Source: Ignavibacteriaceae bacterium (GTDB lineage: Bacteria > Bacteroidota > Ignavibacteria > Ignavibacteriales > Ignavibacteriaceae). From it: a DNA stretch of 13,439 bases. A program made the translations under genes and the position numbers. The notes beneath the pieces are model-generated. The model ran no database searches, was not told where the DNA came from, and saw only the letters and a program-made list of their open reading frames with translations. Shown here piece after piece: positions 1 to 6,604 of this stretch. Where the stretch lies: the NCBI GenBank assembly GCA_019912505.1, contig JAIOIM010000143.1, forward strand, positions 1 through 13,439, in the 5' to 3' direction. Position 1 is the first letter of the stretch. Every line of letters starts with the position of its first letter.

Positions 1-1
1 C

Positions 2-586
2 CGCGCCGTTGATCTTGCCGCACACGAAGGTTACCCCGGTCATCATGTGTATAACTCGCTTCTTGAAAAAAAGATGGTTAAAGAAAACGGGTGGATGGAG
101 TTTTCGGTGTATCCGCTTTTTAGTCCGCAAAGTTTACTTGCCGAAGGCAGCGCCAACTACGGAATTGAAGTTGCGTTCCCCGGCGAGAGCAGAATAAAAT
201 TTGAGAAAGAAGTTCTTTTTCCACTTGCGGGTTTGGATACATCAAAAGTGGAAAAATATTATAAAGTTCTCGATCTTCTCCACGGTTTAAGTTACACAAG
301 CAACCACGCTGCACGTAAATATATCGATGGTAACTGGACGCGCGAAGAAACAAAACGATGGCTTCAAAAATTTGCGCTGCGAACAGCAGAGCAGTCGGAA
401 AAAAGTTTACAGTTTATTGATAAGTACAGAAGTTATGTGATTAATTATAATCTCGGTCAGGATATTGTAAAAAATTATATTGAAAGAAATGGCGGCACTG
501 TGGAAAACGCTGACAGGCGTTGGGAATTATTCGAACAATTACTTTCAACCCCTCAAACTCCGTCTAACTTACAGACTAAAGATTAA
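2..586 (+). CDS. DUF885-type metallopeptidase-like protein, C-terminal part (5' truncated)
   Basis: The frame is open from base 2 and ends at TAA 584-586, so the 194 visible residues are the C-terminal end of a longer protein. GTG at 47 and TTG at 9 (another frame) are not credible starts, because conserved sequence continues upstream of the GTG in the same frame. The visible part opens with HEGYPGHH (residues 8-15), which resembles the HExxPGHH zinc-binding motif of DUF885 proteins, a family related to gluzincin peptidases. A second motif, AEGSANY with Glu48, matches the downstream EGWA-like glutamate expected to complete the metal site. The rest is helical, and the last residues are Pro/Thr-rich. 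The signal-peptide region, if any, is outside the window. The gene converges on the minus-strand DUF4922 gene. Family assignment is fairly sure; substrate is unknown. Confidence 0.72.
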   Translation, partial: RAVDLAAHEGYPGHHVYNSLLEKKMVKENGWMEFSVYPLFSPQSLLAEGSANYGIEVAFPGESRIKFEKEVLFPLAGLDTSKVEKYYKVLDLLHGLSYTSNHAARKYIDGNWTREETKRWLQKFALRTAEQSEKSLQFIDKYRSYVINYNLGQDIVKNYIERNGGTVENADRRWELFEQLLSTPQTPSNLQTKD

Positions 587-607
587 AAATAGTTATAAAT
601 TAGTTGA

Positions 608-651
608 CACATAATATTCATTTGCGGCAAACGATAAATGAATATTATGTG
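608..651. terminator. Perfect 16-bp inverted repeat, possible bidirectional terminator
   Basis: CACATAATATTCATTT (608-623) is exactly repeated in inverse at 636-651, with a 12-base loop. It sits between the stop codons of two convergent genes (584-586 and 686-688), where a shared terminator would be expected. The stem is AT-rich and neither side has a clear T run, so it is not a textbook intrinsic terminator. It could instead be a repeat or an mRNA 3'-end stabiliser. Confidence 0.4.
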
Positions 652-685
652 GCTCAGTGGTTACTCCAGTTTGCCAAAGATAAAA

Positions 686-1696
686 CTAAATCGCCGAAGT
701 CATTTTTTCTTTTATCATCTTAAAAAACTCATCGCTTATTGAAATTTCTTTAAACACTTCGGTAAGCAGCTCCTTAGAAATTTTATCGAAATCTTTTTCA
801 AGCGGTAAAATAGACACTCCGCCAAGATCTACAGAAGCTGCGCTTAACAAAATATTATTTTTCCCCTCCGCAAAGTAATGCGATGAGCGGTGTTTGTTTC
901 TTAAAAAAATCAACAGCCGCCAGCCGTAATCGGCTTCGTAATAGGAAAGAACATTCATCATCGGTTCTTCCCCCGAATTTACAAGCAGCGAATAAATTTT
1001 ATAAAACTTATCGAACAGATCAACAAGCAGAGAATAATCAAACGATTCCATCGAAATAAATTTCCGCAAACCGTCATCTACAGCGGTTAAAATAAAATCT
1101 TCATCTTCGCTTAATATTTCGCCGTATTCGTTTTTCAGTTGTTGAAAATCATCGCCGATAGGCATAAAGTTTTTATTACCCGCCTGAAAATGAAAATGAT
1201 CGGGTGCCGATGCTCCGCATTTTGGTCCGTTATAAAAAGCCATATAATTGCTTGATATATCTTGCGTCAGTTTAAGCAGCCCGCCGATGTTCCCATCAAT
1301 TTTCTGCGGCGTGTGGTTTACATTGGGAACAGTAAAATGCTCGGGGAAAATAGGGAACGGGTTTGCAAGTATCAAATAGCTGTCGTTATATGGAATTCCT
1401 TTTTGCTCGGCTGGAAGATTTTGCGGACATAAAAAACATTTTCTTTCTTTTATCGATGCAGAGTCAACCTTTGCGGAACTTGATATGATTCTGCCCGGAT
1501 TAAACTGTGCTTTTATCCTAAATCCGTCGAAGTAAAATGTTTTTACCTGCACAGTGCTTAATGATTTGTAACCCTCTGCAAGCTGCTGCCATGTTTTCTT
1601 CTGGCTTTCCAACAACACTTTTGCTACCGAGCCATAGTTGCGCACGCTTATAAATTGTGCGCATTCTTTGTTGTTAAAATATTTTTCTTCCGACAA
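686..1696 (-). CDS. DUF4922 domain protein (HIT-like nucleotidyltransferase/phosphorylase family)
   Basis: A protein of about 336 residues if translation starts at TTG 1696. No ATG exists near the N-terminus. The frame stays open to a TTG at 1720, but that codon lies inside a tandem repeat, while TTG 1696 has GGAG five bases upstream. Counted from 1696, there is a CFLC pair (Cys87, Cys90) that may bind metal. It is followed by a segment rich in Asn/Pro (ANPFPIFPEHFTVP) and by the motif PDHFHFQ (His167, His169, Gln171). The His-x-His-x-Gln pattern resembles the active site of the Ap4A phosphorylase/GDP-L-galactose phosphorylase branch of the HIT superfamily, where one histidine forms a nucleotidyl intermediate. 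That suggests nucleotide or nucleotide-sugar phosphorolysis, but the real substrate is unknown. It is downstream of the glycosyltransferase on the same strand, about 270 bases away. Domain call is good; biochemical role is inferred. Confidence 0.75.
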   Translation of the reverse strand: MSEEKYFNNKECAQFISVRNYGSVAKVLLESQKKTWQQLAEGYKSLSTVQVKTFYFDGFRIKAQFNPGRIISSSAKVDSASIKERKCFLCPQNLPAEQKGIPYNDSYLILANPFPIFPEHFTVPNVNHTPQKIDGNIGGLLKLTQDISSNYMAFYNGPKCGASAPDHFHFQAGNKNFMPIGDDFQQLKNEYGEILSEDEDFILTAVDDGLRKFISMESFDYSLLVDLFDKFYKIYSLLVNSGEEPMMNVLSYYEADYGWRLLIFLRNKHRSSHYFAEGKNNILLSAASVDLGGVSILPLEKDFDKISKELLTEVFKEISISDEFFKMIKEKMTSAI

Positions 1697-1701
1697 AAGA
1701 A

Positions 1702-1705
1702 CTCC
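1702..1705 (-). promoter_or_regulatory. Ribosome binding site deciding the DUF4922 start
   Basis: On the minus strand GGAG lies five bases before TTG 1696. It is the only Shine-Dalgarno-like sequence near the beginning of this frame, and it favours 1696 over the upstream TTG 1720, which is part of a heptad repeat. Confidence 0.45.
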
Positions 1706-1711
1706 GGGAAT

Positions 1712-1757
1712 AATGTACAATGTATAATGTACAATGTATAATGTATAATGTACAATT
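1712..1757. repeat. AATGTAY heptad tandem repeat, six units
   Basis: Six consecutive 7-base units, AATGTAC or AATGTAT (order C,T,C,T,T,C at the last base), end in AATT. The array sits immediately upstream of the DUF4922 gene, and its left end overlaps the alternative TTG start at 1720. A four-unit array of the same heptads with the same AATT end occurs at 3594-3625. Confidence 0.85.
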
Positions 1758-1780
1758 AGTGAATTAGTTTATGCTGAATG

Positions 1781-1951
1781 TTAGAGCTGCCAATTTAAAG
1801 CCCAGTTGTAAAATTTGATTGCAATGATAAAACTTAATACCAGCGCGTCTGTAACAAGCCAAGCTGCTTTGAAGTATTTAAAAGTCCCTCTCTTTTTAAG
1901 AGAGGGATTTAGGGTGAGTTTCTTAGTTTTTTCATTGCAAAAAATATCGCG
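1781..1951 (-). pseudogene. Possible decayed reading frame with a hydrophobic C-terminal tail
   Basis: After the TAG at 1952-1954, the minus strand is open for about 56 codons to TAA 1781-1783. The frame contains no ATG, GTG or TTG. An ATG at 1933-1935 is in a different frame and stops after a few codons. The C-terminal half reads like a membrane-protein tail: FKYFKAAWLVTDALVLSFII, then more hydrophobic and tryptophan-containing residues ending NWQL. The N-terminal half overlaps the palindrome at 1886-1906 and looks like translated repeat. This fits the end of a broken gene whose upstream part was lost or replaced by a repeat, but chance cannot be excluded. The parent family was not recognised. 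Confidence 0.25.
1886..1906. repeat. 9-bp-stem palindrome of a possible dispersed repeat
   Basis: CCCTCTCTT (1886-1894) and AAGAGAGGG (1898-1906) are perfect inverse copies around TTT. The next bases, ATTTAGGGTGAG, recall from memory a motif that is scattered between genes in Bacteroidota-type genomes; this was not checked. It could also act as a weak terminator for the glycosyltransferase gene, although no T run follows the stem. Confidence 0.5.
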
Positions 1952-1965
1952 CTAAAGTGTATGAA

Positions 1966-3417
1966 CTATTTCTCAGCATTTTTTATTTGACGCGCAAGAA
2001 TTTCAAATGTACGTATTCTATCTTTGTAAACATTGTGCGCGTTTTGTTTTTCAATTGAAAGCGCGGCGTCCGAGTTACCTTCCCATCTCCGGCAAACATA
2101 AATTGGCTCGTAAATCCTGCCTATCTGGTAGTTGCGGCTTATTGCAATACCAAGAGCGTAATCTTCGCCATAACTAACATTCGGAATTTTTATATCACGC
2201 AAAACCGGTGTATAAAATGCCCTCGGCGCACCGAGTCCGTTTATACGCAGTGCATTGTTCCGACCGTTATCCGGCGTCCATTCTTTATGATCAATAAGTC
2301 CGGGAGGTAATCTATTTAATTGGAAATCAGTAAGCATATAACTGCCAACAACCATTGCACATTTTTCTTTACGGAATAAATCAACTACACGCTGAATTGT
2401 GGTTTCATCTTGGTAAATATCATCACTGTCTAATTGAATTGCGAATCGTCCGCACTTTGGGTGATGAGCGCCTTCGTTCCAGCAGCCGCCAATACCAAGG
2501 TCATTTCTTTCCGGAATTACATGAATTACTTTATCATTTTTTTCTGCATACTCTTTTAATATTTCTGTAGTGCCGTCTGTTGAATAATTATCAACAACAA
2601 TAAGATTAAAAGGAAAATCTGTTTTTTGAAGCAGCACCGAATTTACGGCATCGGTAATTGTTTTTGCTCTGTCCCTAACTGGTATGATGACCGATGCTTC
2701 GAACTCAAATATATGTTCGGATAAATCAACTTCGTCAAATTTAGGTTTGAGGTATGCGCCTATTTTTTTTAGATGTTCGGTAACAGCTTTTTCCATTTCA
2801 ATCTGTACTTCGCGGTTGCGCGGGTTTACGTAATCAAAAAGTTTTTCGCCCGATTTGCGCGTGTCCATCTGTACAGATGAATAAAGATATTCGGGTACGC
2901 GTATCAACTGCGCGTGGCGCATAATTCCCAAACGAGCATCATAAAAACCTGCAAATTTATAGTCGCCCCCTTTTTCATCAACAGCTTTTTTTAATGTTTC
3001 TTTTTTTATCAAAACAACCGGACCGAATTGAAAATCATCGCGCACACTGCCGTGCTGGCAGTCGATAACCGGGTGGATTGTTCTTTCATCATTTTTCATA
3101 TCGTAAAAATCTGAATAAACCATTCCGGCGCCGGTCATTTTTGCAATGTTTAAAAATCTTTCAATTGCAAATTGCCCGAAATCAATCATCGTTTCTTCGG
3201 TTAATAAGAGGACAAAATCCGTTTCACTTTTTTCGGTTATTAATTCAAAAGTTTTTGTGCCGAATAAATTTTCAACTTTTATAGTTTCAAATTTGTCATT
3301 CTCTTTACCCGATTGGGAAAGGAGATAAACTTTTTTTACAAAGGGGGAATTGCTGAGTGTGCGGGCAAGTTGGAGTGTATACTCAATTCCTTCGAATGGA
3401 AGAAAGGCTGTTATCAT
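1966..3417 (-). CDS. Two-part GT2-family glycosyltransferase
   Basis: A 483-residue protein starting at ATG 3417, with GAGAG upstream at suitable spacing. Residues about 240-440 form a GT-A glycosyltransferase family 2 domain: [10 protein letters not shown] (242-251), DNYSTDGT (276-283), the metal/nucleotide-binding LDSDD (329-333), and a GEDYALG acceptor-side motif (417-423) with the likely catalytic Asp/Glu. Residues 1-200 look like a second, degenerate GT-A-like unit, with [11 protein letters not shown] and MVYSDFYD in place of the usual DxD strand; it may be structural or bind acceptor. There is no signal peptide or membrane segment, so it is expected in the cytoplasm, transferring sugar from a nucleotide donor. 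Donor and acceptor cannot be read. The DUF4922 gene follows on the same strand, separated by repeats. The GT2 call is strong; the reading of the N-terminal half is tentative. Confidence 0.85.
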   Translation of the reverse strand: MITAFLPFEGIEYTLQLARTLSNSPFVKKVYLLSQSGKENDKFETIKVENLFGTKTFELITEKSETDFVLLLTEETMIDFGQFAIERFLNIAKMTGAGMVYSDFYDMKNDERTIHPVIDCQHGSVRDDFQFGPVVLIKKETLKKAVDEKGGDYKFAGFYDARLGIMRHAQLIRVPEYLYSSVQMDTRKSGEKLFDYVNPRNREVQIEMEKAVTEHLKKIGAYLKPKFDEVDLSEHIFEFEASVIIPVRDRAKTITDAVNSVLLQKTDFPFNLIVVDNYSTDGTTEILKEYAEKNDKVIHVIPERNDLGIGGCWNEGAHHPKCGRFAIQLDSDDIYQDETTIQRVVDLFRKEKCAMVVGSYMLTDFQLNRLPPGLIDHKEWTPDNGRNNALRINGLGAPRAFYTPVLRDIKIPNVSYGEDYALGIAISRNYQIGRIYEPIYVCRRWEGNSDAALSIEKQNAHNVYKDRIRTFEILARQIKNAEK

Positions 3418-3593
3418 TAAAATCTCTCACTATTAAATTGACAATTTTGAGCCTCAAAATTAAGGATAACCTGATGAAGATTCAAAGAAAAAGATGATTA
3501 TTGTTTTTTGGATATTTTTTTGACTCCAATTAAATTTATATATACCTACTCAAATTTAATAAAGGTCACTTTCCAACTTAAGCAAGACAGAAG

Positions 3594-3625
3594 AATGTAC
3601 AATGTACAATGTATAATGTACAATT
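3594..3625. repeat. AATGTAY heptad tandem repeat, four units
   Basis: Four 7-base units (AATGTAC, AATGTAC, AATGTAT, AATGTAC) end in AATT, the same unit and end as the array at 1712-1757. It lies in the 292-base spacer between the glycosyltransferase and the response-regulator gene. The rest of that spacer (3418-3593 and 3626-3709) is AT-rich, and no further gene, hairpin or clear promoter was seen there. Confidence 0.8.
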
Positions 3626-3709
3626 CATCTGGCATATGCAGTGTTTTAGTTTAAAATGTGTGGCGGTGTAATAATAAATCAAATAAAAACATTCATAAGA
3701 TTACTTTTC

Positions 3710-4462
3710 TCAGTGCAATAATTCTTTTAGTTTATCGTAACCGCTTTTACTAACAGGCAGCTGGGTTCCGTCCTTTAATGTAACGCGGTAGGTTTCTTTC
3801 TCAAACAATTCTAAATTTTTTATACTGATTACGGCAGCAATATAGGAGCGGTGTATGCGGATAAAATCATCGGGGTTTAGATGAGTTTCAAAATATTTCA
3901 TTGTTTTTTGTTTTAAATGATTTCCCTCGTTGGAAAATATTTTAACGTAGTCGTCCTGAGCCTCAATATAGCGTACCGCTTCAACCGGTGTAATAAATAT
4001 TTTTGAACCGTCTTTTATAACTATCCGTTCAAGGTATTCATTTTGTTTTTCTTTTTCTGCAATTAAGTTTTTTACGAGTGATGATTGCGCTGTTTTATCT
4101 TTTAGATGTATAAGTGCTTTCTTTAATGCTTCGTCAAATCTTTCCTTTGAAAATGGTTTGAGAAGATAGTCGGCGGCGTTAACCTCAAAAGCCCTTAAAG
4201 CAAACTGATCGTAAGCTGTAGTAAAAATAATTACAGGCGGTTCATCTATAAGCTCGAGCATTTCAAAGCCTGTAATTTTCGGCATTTGAATATCAAGAAA
4301 AATGAGATCGGGCTTGAGCTCGCTTATTTTTTTCAGTCCCTCAAAACCGTTTGAACACTCGGCTGAGATATATACTCCGGGATAGCTGCTTAAATAATTT
4401 TTTACTATCTCACGTCCGAGTTTTTCATCGTCAATTATAATTGTATTTATATTTTCCGGCAT
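3710..4462 (-). CDS. LytTR-family response regulator
   Basis: A 250-residue two-component regulator. Residues 5-120 are a receiver domain with acidic pocket Asp11/Asp12, phospho-acceptor Asp57 in LIFLDIQMP, a conserved Thr in IIFTTAYD, and Lys102 in LLKPF. Residues about 145-250 are a LytTR DNA-binding domain (VRYIEAQDDYVKIF, then FIRIHRSYIAAV and LPVSKSGYDKL), as in AgrA, LytR and AlgR, which bind direct repeats. It starts at ATG 4462 without an obvious Shine-Dalgarno sequence. It is the last gene of the minus-strand group, 111 bases after the histidine kinase that presumably phosphorylates it; the gap is large enough for an internal promoter, but none was recognised. A candidate target, two 9-bp direct repeats, lies upstream of the operon at 6411-6440. 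Confidence 0.92.
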   Translation of the reverse strand: MPENINTIIIDDEKLGREIVKNYLSSYPGVYISAECSNGFEGLKKISELKPDLIFLDIQMPKITGFEMLELIDEPPVIIFTTAYDQFALRAFEVNAADYLLKPFSKERFDEALKKALIHLKDKTAQSSLVKNLIAEKEKQNEYLERIVIKDGSKIFITPVEAVRYIEAQDDYVKIFSNEGNHLKQKTMKYFETHLNPDDFIRIHRSYIAAVISIKNLELFEKETYRVTLKDGTQLPVSKSGYDKLKELLH

Positions 4463-4573
4463 AGTGTAATCAATACTATTTTTATTTTACCGCTAATATA
4501 AGCACAATTTAAATTTTTCTCGCATGGTTGGTTATTTTTTATTTGGTGATGCTAAAACAAAGCTCTGTAATTA

Positions 4574-5623
4574 TTAACGCGGAATAAATAAAACAATCCG
4601 GAATATATTATCCGTTGTTTCAATCTTCATAAGATTTGAAGTACCGTAAATTAGTGCCAGTCGGTCGCTTATATTTTTTAATCCTATGCCTGCTCCTTTT
4701 TTCTTTAATCCGGTTTCTTCAAAATTATTTTCGAGCGTTATTTTTAAAAACTCATCCACGGGCGCACATTTTAATGTAAGCGTTACCGGTTCTATTGCTT
4801 CATAAACCGCATGCTTAATTGCGTTTTCAAATAATGGTTGTAGTATCATATTCGGTACAGGGTGGTCGAGACAAACATCATCCAACTCTTCTTTAAACTC
4901 AAACTTATCCTCAAATCTAATTTTTTCAATATCGAGGTATAGTTTTATGTTTGCAAGTTCTTCGCGCAGTTTATTTTTTTGTTTATCGCTATTAGCAAGT
5001 GTGTAGCGTAAAAAATCAGCGAGTTTTAATATCATACTTCTTGCGCGTTCAGGGTCTATTGATGTTAACGCACTCATAGAGTTTAAGCTGTTAAAAATAA
5101 AATGGGGGTTAATTTGAAACTTTAACGATTTTAACTCCGCCTGGGTAATTAAATTTTTCAGTACGGTTTCCTCTATTTCTCTTTCGCGGTAACCGACATA
5201 ATAAATTGTCATATAATAAAAAGAAACAATAAGAAAATAAAACATAGCGCCTATCAATGACCGCCACGCAAGCATATTGTTTGTTTCAAAGCTGTTAAGA
5301 TTATAGTAATCTAATAAAAAGTTTAGTGTAGCGTGTCCTATTAGAATCCAAAATCCTGTTGCAAGCACAGCGCCAAGAAGATGACTGATTACAATTTTAG
5401 TAATTGAGTTATCTTCAATAGAAATAAAACGAGCCGGATACCAAAAGCCGAGCCCCATACCAAAAAGCAAGTAGTTGTAAACAAGTCCATCCAATAGTGC
5501 CGCACTAAAACTAATACCGGAGCTAAATTGAAGGAAGAATATATAAACTGCTGTTACTACGACAGAAAAAAAAATGTATAAATAGATACTTTTGCTGTTT
5601 TTTAATATGGGGTTGGAATACAT
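4574..5623 (-). CDS. LytS-type sensor histidine kinase (His_kinase family)
   Basis: A 349-residue membrane kinase. About four hydrophobic segments lie at residues 13-33, 43-63, 76-100 and 120-143, with only short loops between them, so there is no large extracellular sensor domain. The cytoplasmic part begins with a short linker helix, followed by the histidine-kinase motif FQINPHFIFNSLN with phospho-acceptor His174. The ATP-binding part follows: QPLFENAIKHA with Asn267 (N box) and GAGIGLKNISDRL at 310-322 (G box). This is the PF06580 arrangement that pairs with LytTR regulators. ATG 5623 is 11 bases after the stop of the LiaF-like gene, so the two are almost surely co-transcribed. The lack of a sensor domain fits signal input through a membrane partner, possibly the LiaF-like protein; that is inference. 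Confidence 0.92.
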   Translation of the reverse strand: MYSNPILKNSKSIYLYIFFSVVVTAVYIFFLQFSSGISFSAALLDGLVYNYLLFGMGLGFWYPARFISIEDNSITKIVISHLLGAVLATGFWILIGHATLNFLLDYYNLNSFETNNMLAWRSLIGAMFYFLIVSFYYMTIYYVGYREREIEETVLKNLITQAELKSLKFQINPHFIFNSLNSMSALTSIDPERARSMILKLADFLRYTLANSDKQKNKLREELANIKLYLDIEKIRFEDKFEFKEELDDVCLDHPVPNMILQPLFENAIKHAVYEAIEPVTLTLKCAPVDEFLKITLENNFEETGLKKKGAGIGLKNISDRLALIYGTSNLMKIETTDNIFRIVLFIPR

Positions 5624-5634
5624 TTATATACCAA

Positions 5635-6336
5635 TTAAAACATTGACTTTACTTCGCCGCCGCCGAATATTGCGGTACCTTTTATAATAAGTGTTTTTGA
5701 TAAATCAACCGATGCACCGGGTTCGCGGCGTATCTTATTACCAAAACCGCCGAATATCGGGGTAACGCTTATTTGAACATTCCAATCGCGAGGAACAATT
5801 AGTGTAGCGCCGCCGAACATTGTAAGCACGTCAATCACTGCCGTTCCATCTGCAATTTCCGCATGGGTTAAATCTATTTCGGTGCCGCCGAATATAGCTG
5901 TGATATTTCCGCCCTTAAAATTTTTCGAGTTGACAATTCTGTTGCTGCCGCCGAAAATATTTGTGTCGTCAAAAAAATCATCGCTGCTAAAACCGCTTAA
6001 AACCCTCTCGTCATTTGCTTTTTCATTACGATGTTTGAAGATAATGTATATGCCGAGGGCTATAATTGCCGAAGGAAAAATTAAGCTGCCGTCAATGTGT
6101 ATGTTCGGGAAAAAATCATCAAGCATAAGAAAGGCACCGAATGCCATAAAAATAACTGCAAGTGTTTTATTGCGCCCATTAACTAACATTACAAGCCCTA
6201 CAGCGAATATAATAAACTGGAATGAAAAAACACGAATCGAAAAGAGATCGAGAGTGTTCAATAAAAAAATAATTCCGACAATGATTAAAAGTGTGCCGAG
6301 GACATACCTGTTTTTGCTTCCGTCTGAATGTGCCAT
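5635..6336 (-). CDS. LiaF-like membrane protein with a C-terminal beta-rich domain
   Basis: A 233-residue protein when started at ATG 6336, which has GGAG six bases upstream; the frame could extend four codons to TTG 6348, but that codon overlaps the Shine-Dalgarno region. The first ~100 residues contain four hydrophobic segments: YVLGTLLIIVGIIF, then FQFIIFAVGLVML, LAVIFMAFGAFLML and LIFPSAIIALGIYIIF. A short acidic linker follows, then a beta-rich domain with five FGG turns (about residues 128, 149, 174, 195, 224). This matches the LiaF/cell-wall-active-antibiotic-response family (DUF5668-like N-terminus, LiaF-type C-terminus). In Firmicutes, LiaF restrains a histidine kinase that senses envelope damage. 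Here it is the first gene of an operon with a LytS kinase and a LytTR regulator, which suggests a similar role, not proven. Confidence 0.85.
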   Translation of the reverse strand: MAHSDGSKNRYVLGTLLIIVGIIFLLNTLDLFSIRVFSFQFIIFAVGLVMLVNGRNKTLAVIFMAFGAFLMLDDFFPNIHIDGSLIFPSAIIALGIYIIFKHRNEKANDERVLSGFSSDDFFDDTNIFGGSNRIVNSKNFKGGNITAIFGGTEIDLTHAEIADGTAVIDVLTMFGGATLIVPRDWNVQISVTPIFGGFGNKIRREPGASVDLSKTLIIKGTAIFGGGEVKSMF

Positions 6337-6342
6337 AATGTG

Positions 6343-6346
6343 CTCC
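6343..6346 (-). promoter_or_regulatory. Ribosome binding site deciding the LiaF-like start
   Basis: GGAG on the minus strand lies six bases before ATG 6336. It overlaps the only upstream alternative start (TTG 6348), which makes that longer form unlikely. Confidence 0.65.
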
Positions 6347-6410
6347 AATAATAAAGTGTTTTAATTTCTGTTGCTAACCTAACAAAACATTACCGTTTTT
6401 AAAATAATAA

Positions 6411-6440
6411 ATCGGCGAATGCCGGATATTTATCGGCGAA
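6411..6440. promoter_or_regulatory. Candidate LytTR regulator binding site (9-bp direct repeats, 12-bp spacer)
   Basis: ATCGGCGAA occurs at 6411-6419 and again exactly at 6432-6440, 21 bases (two helical turns) start to start. Paired 9-bp direct repeats with a spacer of about 12 bp are the known site architecture of LytTR regulators such as AgrA. The pair lies 75-104 bases upstream of the LiaF-like start and 165-194 bases upstream of the S9 peptidase start, in their shared divergent spacer. No -35/-10 elements were assigned. The word itself does not match the AgrA consensus, so the case rests on geometry and context. Confidence 0.5.
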
Positions 6441-6595
6441 CAAATGAAAATAGTTTTGTTACCGGGAGTATAAATAAAATGTTTGGTTAGCCGCTTATAT
6501 AAAATCACCCGTTGTTTTGTAACATAACCCTTATTTTTTCTTGCGTCTCTATACCGCAACCGTTATTTTTCACTTCATAAATCTTATTGACGATT

Positions 6596-6600
6596 GAGGA
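6596..6600 (+). promoter_or_regulatory. Ribosome binding site deciding the S9 peptidase start
   Basis: GAGGA lies four bases before ATG 6605. Starting there puts the Lys-Lys and hydrophobic core of the signal peptide directly at the N-terminus. The upstream in-frame TTG 6587 would add six unneeded residues and lacks a comparable site. Confidence 0.6.
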
Positions 6601-6604
6601 TAAT

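Noticed and set aside
9..197. 62-codon frame starting at TTG 9
   Set aside because: It overlaps the DUF885-type gene in another frame; only the overlapping frame shows family motifs (HExxPGHH and EG-A-Y).
1712..1757. Heptad array considered as a CRISPR array
   Set aside because: Units are 7 bases with no spacers, and no cas gene is present.
1933..1935. ATG as a start for a small membrane protein between the glycosyltransferase and DUF4922 genes
   Set aside because: Exact triplet counting shows this ATG is not in frame with the hydrophobic tail; its frame stops after a few codons.
6374..6559. 61-codon minus-strand frame in the divergent spacer
   Set aside because: No recognisable domain, composition unlike the neighbours, and it covers the candidate operator and likely promoters of both flanking genes.
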